Positions 59,837 to 64,000 of a DNA stretch of 64,000 bases are shown piece after piece. The notes under the pieces were generated by a model. That model was not told the DNA's origin, ran no database searches, and saw nothing but the letters and a program-made list of their open reading frames with translations. Position 1 is the first letter of the stretch. Each line of letters begins with the position of its first letter. The translations under genes were made by a program, and so were the position numbers. The DNA is taken from positions 5,384,797 through 5,448,796 of the forward strand of contig OZ245773.1 in NCBI GenBank assembly GCA_965227645.1, given 5' to 3'. The stretch comes from Flavimaribacter sp024343425 (lineage in GTDB: Bacteria > Pseudomonadota > Alphaproteobacteria > Rhizobiales > Rhizobiaceae).

Positions 59837-59851
59837 GTTCTTGTTTTGTTC
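59837..59851 (-). promoter_or_regulatory. LexA (SOS) box of the GPRTP-motif gene
   Basis: GTTC-TTGTTTT-GTTC, a perfect alphaproteobacterial LexA operator (GTTC-N7-GTTC), 6 bp upstream of the -35 element of the promoter at 59802-59830. Predicts induction by DNA damage. The same arrangement is found at 12508-12522. Confidence 0.75.
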
Positions 59852-60228
59852 TGATATTGATGTGTTGTCGTGCGCAGGCAAACGCGTCCCATAGGAATCA
59901 GGTTCAAGCTGGGATGAGCGGTGGAGTTGTCGCTATTGCAATGTCAGCGGCTGAAGTCACGGCCAGTCAGTGCGATGCGAACGTGTGCGATGACAATAGG
60001 CAAGACATAATCGTTTCAATTACTCAGGTTAATTGTCTTCTGAAGCATATTACCAGCAATAGAAATGCAATATTGAAACTAAGTGAAAGGGATAAAGGAA
60101 TTATATGGTAATTTGATATAGTATGCTCCAAAATGAATGCAATAATAGTAAACAAGAAGATCATAATTATTCCAACAAGGAATAGATTCATTAGCGGGTT
60201 TGCGATTTGAGTTTTATCAATACTTTTA

Positions 60229-61077
60229 GGGTCAGGACTCATTAACTGAGCCAGAAGATACAGGTTACGGCAAGTATGACAGCGGCCATGAAGACGTCGG
60301 CGCACCTGTCGTATCGGGTTGCTATCCTGCGCCAGTCCTTGATCTTCGAGAAGGTGTTTTCGATCTTATGTCTCTGTTTGTACAGGACTTTGTCGAATTC
60401 TATCTTCGTCTTGCGATTGGCTTTTGGCGGAATGCATGCCGTGATGCCTTTGGCGCTGAGTGCAGCGCGCCATTCGTTGCTGTCGTAGCCTTTGTCCGCA
60501 ATCAGTACTCTTGAACCTGGCAGGCAGGGATAAACGATCTTCGCCCCGATATGGTCCGAGACCTGTCCGGCAGTCAGCGCCATGATCACCGGTTTGCCTT
60601 CTCCATTGATGACGGCATGCAATTTGGAATTCAGACCACCTTTCGTCCTGCCAATGTGGCGGGGAACATCCCCTTTTTTGCAAGACTGCAAGCAGTCCTG
60701 TGAGCCTTGATGTGGGTAGAGTCGATCTGCACCGTGTCCGGCTCGCCAGCCGCACCCGCCAAGCCGCTGAAAATACGATCAAAAACACCCAGCCTGCTCC
60801 ACCTGACAAAGCGGTTGTAAAGTGTCTTGTGAGGCCCATACCCGGCAGGCGCATCGCACCAGCGGAGACCGTTCTTGATCACATGGATGATGCCGGAAAT
60901 TACCCGGCGATCATCGGTTCGCGGAACACCATGGGAAAGAGGGAAATAGGGGCGCATCCGGGCAAACTGTCGATCGGACAACCAGAACATATCAGACATC
61001 AGAGAACTCCTTCGTTTCCTGCTTTGAATCTGATTTGCCTGAACCTGAAAACCCCCTTAATCAATAGGTCCTGACCC
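60229..61077 (-). mobile_element. IS5-family insertion sequence (849 bp, two-frame transposase)
   Basis: Terminal inverted repeats GGGTCAGGAC...ATT (left) and the matching GTCCTGACCC (right), target duplication TA on both sides. It contains overlapping orfA and orfB typical of the IS427-like subgroup. It disrupts a membrane-protein gene and appears intact. Confidence 0.92.
60242..60999 (-). CDS. IS5-family transposase, made by -1 frameshifting
   Basis: orfA (60631-60999) begins MSDMFWLSDRQFARMRPYFP and carries the first catalytic Asp in VQIDSTHIKAH. orfB (60242-60691) carries the second Asp in VLIADKGYDSNEW and the Glu in HKIENTFSKIKDWRR. The frames meet at the classical slippery heptamer A-AAA-AAG (60679-60673); a -1 slip there fuses them without loss. 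All DDE residues are present, so the element is probably active. Confidence 0.9.
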
Positions 61078-61435
61078 TAGACAAGAGTATAGAATAGTGG
61101 AATGAAGCAAAAAACGTTGCAAAGGTTGGCAGATCTTCAGGCAATATCACTGGCGCGAGATCGCCTGTTTCAAAATAGAATTGCATGAAAAAGACTGCCT
61201 CCAACACAAGCACCCATACAACCCATACGGAAATTGCCCTTATCGCTTCTCTCAAAATTACCGGCAAGGAAATCATTTGAATTGTCGCAACGAAATCTGG
61301 CGTCTCCTACCGCGAAAAGGCCCACTATTTACGACAATAGCGTGAACTAATTCGGGTTTTCTACCCGAAACCAGCGGCCCCAATGCCGGAAACTCAGATA
61401 TCGATCTTTCTGCCAAGGGAAAAGCGGTTGAGGTA

Positions 61436-61693
61436 TTGTCTCGTCATTTCGTTCCACTTGGCTTGTATGCGTTCGTCCAGTTCAACAATGATCCAACCGC
61501 CATTCTTCAGGATTGTGATGGCTCATCGACCGTAATCGGTCGATACGGTGATGTTTTTGGCAAGATGATGTTTCGCGTAGACCCGGAGGTCCACCGAAAG
61601 GCGTTGCTGGCGGCGGAACTGGCCGGAAAGAGCCTCAATCAATGGGCCGAAGAGGCGCTCGCCAAGGCGGCAGATTTACCTAAATCAGAGTAG
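61436..61693 (+). pseudogene. HicB-type antitoxin remnant
   Basis: The last ~40 residues (GKMMFRVDPEVHRKALLAAE, AGKSLNQWAEEALAKAAD) are the Arc-like DNA-binding tail of HicB-family antitoxins. The preceding residues do not look like the HicB N-terminal domain, and no HicA gene is adjacent, so the gene is likely 5'-degenerate. An expressed short form from ATG near 61566 is possible. Confidence 0.55.
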
Positions 61694-61716
61694 GGAGCAC
61701 CTGCCTTTCTCCTTCC

Positions 61717-61768
61717 GCGCCGCGGACGCGGCGCCGCTGGATTGCGGGTCAGGCCCGCAATGAGGGCA
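61717..61768. repeat. REP-like singlet, copy 7
   Basis: A single half of the doublet: GCGCCGCG-GA-CGCGGCGC, CGCTGGATTGCGGGTCAGG and CCCGCAATGAGGG. The outer stem again shows compensated changes. There is no second half and no GIY-YIG relic. It follows the HicB remnant by 24 bp. Confidence 0.85.
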
Positions 61769-61967
61769 GGGAGGAGGTCCGTTGAAGACAGCAAGGCCGT
61801 ATGCGACGCGGATGTTGTGTCGGACAGCTTCTCTTCGCCGCCTCAAATCGCGCTTGACGCGGTATTCCGCGCCGTGGTTCAGCAGATGACAGCGCGCGCG
61901 GACGCATCTTCCGCGCCGCGCATCGGGCGAGGCGTCATCAGGGCAGGCTTGCGACCAGGATAGTCTC
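61769..61967. other. Intergenic segment without recognisable gene
   Basis: Roughly 200 bp between the REP singlet and the stop of the HTH antitoxin. Open frames here have no coding character. A GCGCGCGGACGC-type GC tract near 61892 is the only notable feature. Confidence 0.45.
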
Positions 61968-62246
61968 TCAAGCCACGGCCTTCGCCACCATGTCGGGATG
62001 CCGGGCGATCACGCGCACATAGGCGATTGCGAAGTCGGGGGCGGTCGCCCGCGCCTGCTCCCAATCCCGCAGCGTTCCGACGGGAACCCGAAAACGGCTG
62101 GCGAATTCGGCTTGCGACAAGCCTAATCCGGTCCGAGTCTTGCGGATCAGCCGGGCGCGCTGGGCGCGGTCGAGCGCATCCGCCGTCACGTCGAAATCTT
62201 CCGCATCCGACGGATCAGCAGGAAGAATGATATTCTTTTTCTTCAC
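61968..62246 (-). CDS. HTH (XRE-type) antitoxin partnered with BrnT
   Basis: 92 residues: an N-terminal KKKNIILPADPSDAEDFDVT segment and a lambda-repressor-type HTH (LGLSQAEFASRFRVPVGTLRDWEQ). Start GTG 62246 with AGGAG upstream. It overlaps the brnT 3' end by 32 bp, the standard arrangement of toxin-first type II pairs. It should bind BrnT and repress its own operon. Confidence 0.83.
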   Translation of the reverse strand: MKKKNIILPADPSDAEDFDVTADALDRAQRARLIRKTRTGLGLSQAEFASRFRVPVGTLRDWEQARATAPDFAIAYVRVIARHPDMVAKAVA

Positions 62247-62475
62247 CGTTGTTGCTCCTTCTAACGGAAATGAAGCGGGGCAAATCATCCCGCCAGACAA
62301 ACACGCCGGTAAACAGTTTCTTGTCGACCATGCCAATCACCTTGAACCGTTCCTCGCTATCCTGCTTGCGGATGGAGGGAATGATCAGATGGCTGTCGTC
62401 CTCGAAGATCGTGTCGCCGAACGCCAGTGGCAGCTTGTGCTCGAGCACAATCGAACCTGTTTTGCAGGTGCACAA
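62215..62475 (-). CDS. brnT: BrnT-family ribonuclease toxin (5' end uncertain)
   Basis: The core matches BrnT: LEHKLPLAFGDTIFEDD, ERFKVIGMVDKKLFTGVFVW and RFISVRRSNNGEEKEYH. K-x7-H spacing in CKTGSIVLEH fits the N-terminal catalytic region, but the usual FEWDPxK start is not recognisable and no ATG is available; TTG 62475 is used. The N-terminus may be damaged, which would leave the toxin inactive and the antitoxin as a relic. The IS4 element and a REP half-site lie just upstream, where the promoter should be. Confidence 0.7.
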   Translation of the reverse strand: MCTCKTGSIVLEHKLPLAFGDTIFEDDSHLIIPSIRKQDSEERFKVIGMVDKKLFTGVFVWRDDLPRFISVRRSNNGEEKEYHSSC

Positions 62476-62559
62476 ATATACGGAAATCCCGTACTTATAT
62501 CTAGGAGATGTTTGCAGGACCTGCTCACTTGTCGGCTCCGACGTGATTGTTCTCTTCCC

Positions 62560-62599
62560 GCGCCGCGGACGCGGCGCTGCTGGATGGCGGATCGGAGTC
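62560..62599. repeat. REP-like singlet, copy 8 (split by IS4)
   Basis: GCGCCGCG-GA-CGCGGCGC, TGCTGGATGG and CGGATCGGAGTC; the remainder CGCCATGAGGG continues at 63957 after the insertion sequence. Rejoined, it gives the usual half-module ending ATGAGGG. The insertion target lies in the loop of the inner hairpin (GGCGGA-TC-GGAG-TCCGCC). Confidence 0.85.
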
Positions 62600-63946
62600 C
62601 TATAGGCGCTAACATAGGGTTGCGATTGGCGGTTTTCGTTTTCGTCTTGGCGGTTCCGCGAGCTTTTCGAGTGTCTTGTCTGACAGGGATCGGACAAATG
62701 CGGGGGACTGCAGGATTGCACTGATCATTACGACTGCATTTATGTGGATGTATCGCCAGAGGGAGACGGGCCTGTGTTTTCCGGTTCCAAGGGGAGAGAG
62801 TCCGGCGCCTCGCGTTGTGCGGAGGGCCGGTGGAGATCGATGAGCAGGGCGATGATGAGAGTGGCGTGGATCCAGGCCTGAACCAGATCCGGATCGAAGG
62901 CCCTGAGCTGCTCCAGATCGAACAGGGACTTCAGTCGTTTGAAGGCCAGTTCGACTTGCCATCGTCGTCGGTAAAGGGCCAGAATTTGCTGATGGCTCCA
63001 GCCCTCGGCGGGTAGCGAGGTCACCAGCATCAGACAACCAGCCAGAGCTTTTGCCTCATCGCTGAGCGTATAGCCGCCTTTCCTTGCATTCTTGATGGCC
63101 AGTCGCCGTGCGGCTTCGGCCTGTTTCGGCGGCAGGACGCAGAAAATAATGCGTGCATGCAGGACAGGACGATCCCGGTCGCCCTCTATCCTGACAGGCA
63201 AGTCCTGCACGCCATCGGTTTCGGCGCATCTGGCCGCCGCCGCCCGGTCGAATGGCTTGCCTTGCGGGGTCTGCAGTTTCAGGGCTCTTGCCGTCAGGCG
63301 CACGACGTAATCCGCTCCTGCCGCCTGAACCGTCGAAAAATCGTTGTAGCGGCAGAATGCACGATCACCCAGCCGGATATCGCCGGCCCTGAGATCGCCG
63401 CGGTAAAGTCGCTCAGCTTGCCGGCGGTCGGTGACTTGCGTGCTGATGAAGCGTTGGGCGCCAATGTCGTAACTGGTATGCAGCACCCGATAGTGTTTGT
63501 GTTTGCCGCCCGGCGAGCAGACCATCGTCGCATCCACCGCCACAAGTCGGCGGCCCTCTTCATCGCCGCATCCTTCCGGATGGCAGGCTCCGTTCAGGAC
63601 CGAAACCACTTGCGCCAGCCACGGGCCACAGTTGCGCAGCCGCTTCAATAGCGCAACATCCGAAAACGATGCCTCGCCTGCCTGCTCGGCCCAGGCCGCC
63701 GTCGTGCGCAGCGAAAACCCGCTCAGCGTATAAACAAGCACAAGCCGAAGGAGTTGACGAGCGCTGCGGATAATCCGCAATCGCTTGATCGCGCCGTACT
63801 CGCGGGCGCTCTCCTCCAGATCAACATACTCTTCCAGGCGATCGATAACGCCGTTCCAAGTCCAGCCGCAAGGCAAATCAATCTCACTCATAGGCAGCTT
63901 GAATCAGAACAAAACTGATTTGCCAACGAAAAGTTAGCGCCTATAG
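62600..63946 (-). mobile_element. IS4-family insertion sequence (~1347 bp)
   Basis: Perfect 14-bp terminal inverted repeats CTATAGGCGCTAAC / GTTAGCGCCTATAG. Direct repeats GATCGGAGTC at 62590-62599 and 63947-63956 give a 10-bp target duplication (12 bp if the outer C/G is counted as target), as expected in the IS4 family. One transposase gene on the minus strand. Confidence 0.93.
62740..63891 (-). CDS. IS4-family transposase (3' end frameshifted)
   Basis: 383 residues with Asp120 in LVAVDATMV, Asp176 in IRLGDRAFCRYND, and the Y-x2-R-x3-E-x6-K signature at Y307-R310-E314-K321. In this frame the protein stops at 62740 after a nonsense-like SPSGDTST tail. One base over, translation continues VSLWRYIHINAVVMISAIL ... 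LAEPPRRKRKPP to a stop at 62609, close to the inverted repeat, as full-length IS4 transposases do. A single-base indel near 62770-62775 thus appears to have cut off ~45 residues. Confidence 0.87.
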   Translation of the reverse strand: MSEIDLPCGWTWNGVIDRLEEYVDLEESAREYGAIKRLRIIRSARQLLRLVLVYTLSGFSLRTTAAWAEQAGEASFSDVALLKRLRNCGPWLAQVVSVLNGACHPEGCGDEEGRRLVAVDATMVCSPGGKHKHYRVLHTSYDIGAQRFISTQVTDRRQAERLYRGDLRAGDIRLGDRAFCRYNDFSTVQAAGADYVVRLTARALKLQTPQGKPFDRAAAARCAETDGVQDLPVRIEGDRDRPVLHARIIFCVLPPKQAEAARRLAIKNARKGGYTLSDEAKALAGCLMLVTSLPAEGWSHQQILALYRRRWQVELAFKRLKSLFDLEQLRAFDPDLVQAWIHATLIIALLIDLHRPSAQREAPDSLPLEPENTGPSPSGDTST

Positions 63947-64000
63947 GATCGGAGTCCGCCATGAGGGTGGTGGTGGGCCAGAATGGCAGTCGCCACTGCA

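Larger units (their letters stand above)
60024..61276 (-). pseudogene. Small four-span membrane protein gene split by the IS5 element
   Basis: Before the insertion: ATG 61276, MISLPVILREAIRAISVW, VLVLEAVFFMQFYFETGDL, ... FHYSILLS. After it: KSIDKTQIANPLMNLFLVG, IIMIFLFTIIAFILEH, ... CFRRQLT and a stop at 60024. Removing 60229-61077 and one TA joins the two parts in frame (TCT AAA) into a single 133-residue, AT-rich membrane protein. The family is not recognised. The join confirms both the element borders and the TA target duplication. Confidence 0.87.

Noticed and set aside
59857..60111. 84-codon plus-strand frame
   Set aside because: No ribosome site, no recognisable family, and it overlaps the end of the split membrane-protein gene on the other strand; left out for lack of support.

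Overview
The window is GC-rich bacterial chromosome of alphaproteobacterial, Hyphomicrobiales (Rhizobiales) type. Support comes from the order hisC-tyrC / DUF2125 / plsC / ydcF / ftsX-ftsE / hpt / cpdR / lysE / TIGR02302 / lysA-lptM-argH-tlpA, from fixAB-like etfBA, from a CpdR response regulator, and from two LexA boxes of the alphaproteobacterial form GTTC-N7-GTTC. Genus cannot be fixed from the sequence alone.

Layout. 0-3 kb: left end of a BMP-type (PnrA/nucleoside-like) ABC importer operon with an amidase inside it. 3-7.6 kb: Asp-box repeat protein, Gmad2-LysM protein, GNAT, a CPA1 antiporter and a class D beta-lactamase. 7.7-12 kb: a complete ugpBAEC glycerol-3-phosphate importer with a visible Pho box and an intercistronic hairpin. 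12-13.8 kb: no ordinary gene content. It holds a LexA-box promoter facing a perfect 9 x 18-bp array, then a tandem array of four REPIN-like palindromic doublets interleaved with one intact GIY-YIG nuclease gene and three remnants of it. 13.8-18.6 kb: methyltransferase, NADAR protein, an AT-rich AAA15-DUF4435 (PARIS-like) gene, and a gene graveyard with a decayed copy of the neighbouring YciB-like gene and an mscS stump.

18.6-57 kb is mostly core chromosome: lipid and amino-acid metabolism (plsC, hisC, tyrC, lysA, argH), division (ftsEX), purine salvage (hpt), cell-cycle proteolysis control (cpdR), electron transfer (etfBA, hbd), potassium and proton transport (trkH, NhaP2-type), thiol redox (tlpA, dsbB, thioredoxin-like), DNA repair (alkA), gluQRS and tRNA-Leu(CAA). 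Single REP-like palindromes of the 13-kb family sit at 21.4 and 25.0 kb.

57-64 kb is accessory. It has an acyl-CoA synthetase, then a second LexA-box locus whose protein carries the same DNA motif as the 12-kb array, an IS5-family element (transposase by -1 frameshift) that splits a small membrane-protein gene, a HicB-like remnant, a BrnT/HTH toxin-antitoxin pair, and an IS4-family element inserted into another copy of the REP palindrome.

The two signals that look least described are (1) the GIY-YIG/REPIN array, which looks like an autonomous nuclease cassette plus internally deleted derivatives and dispersed REP singlets, and (2) the pair of SOS-promoter loci sharing the ETKP/PKQSQ-coding motif, one of them expanded into a perfect minisatellite.
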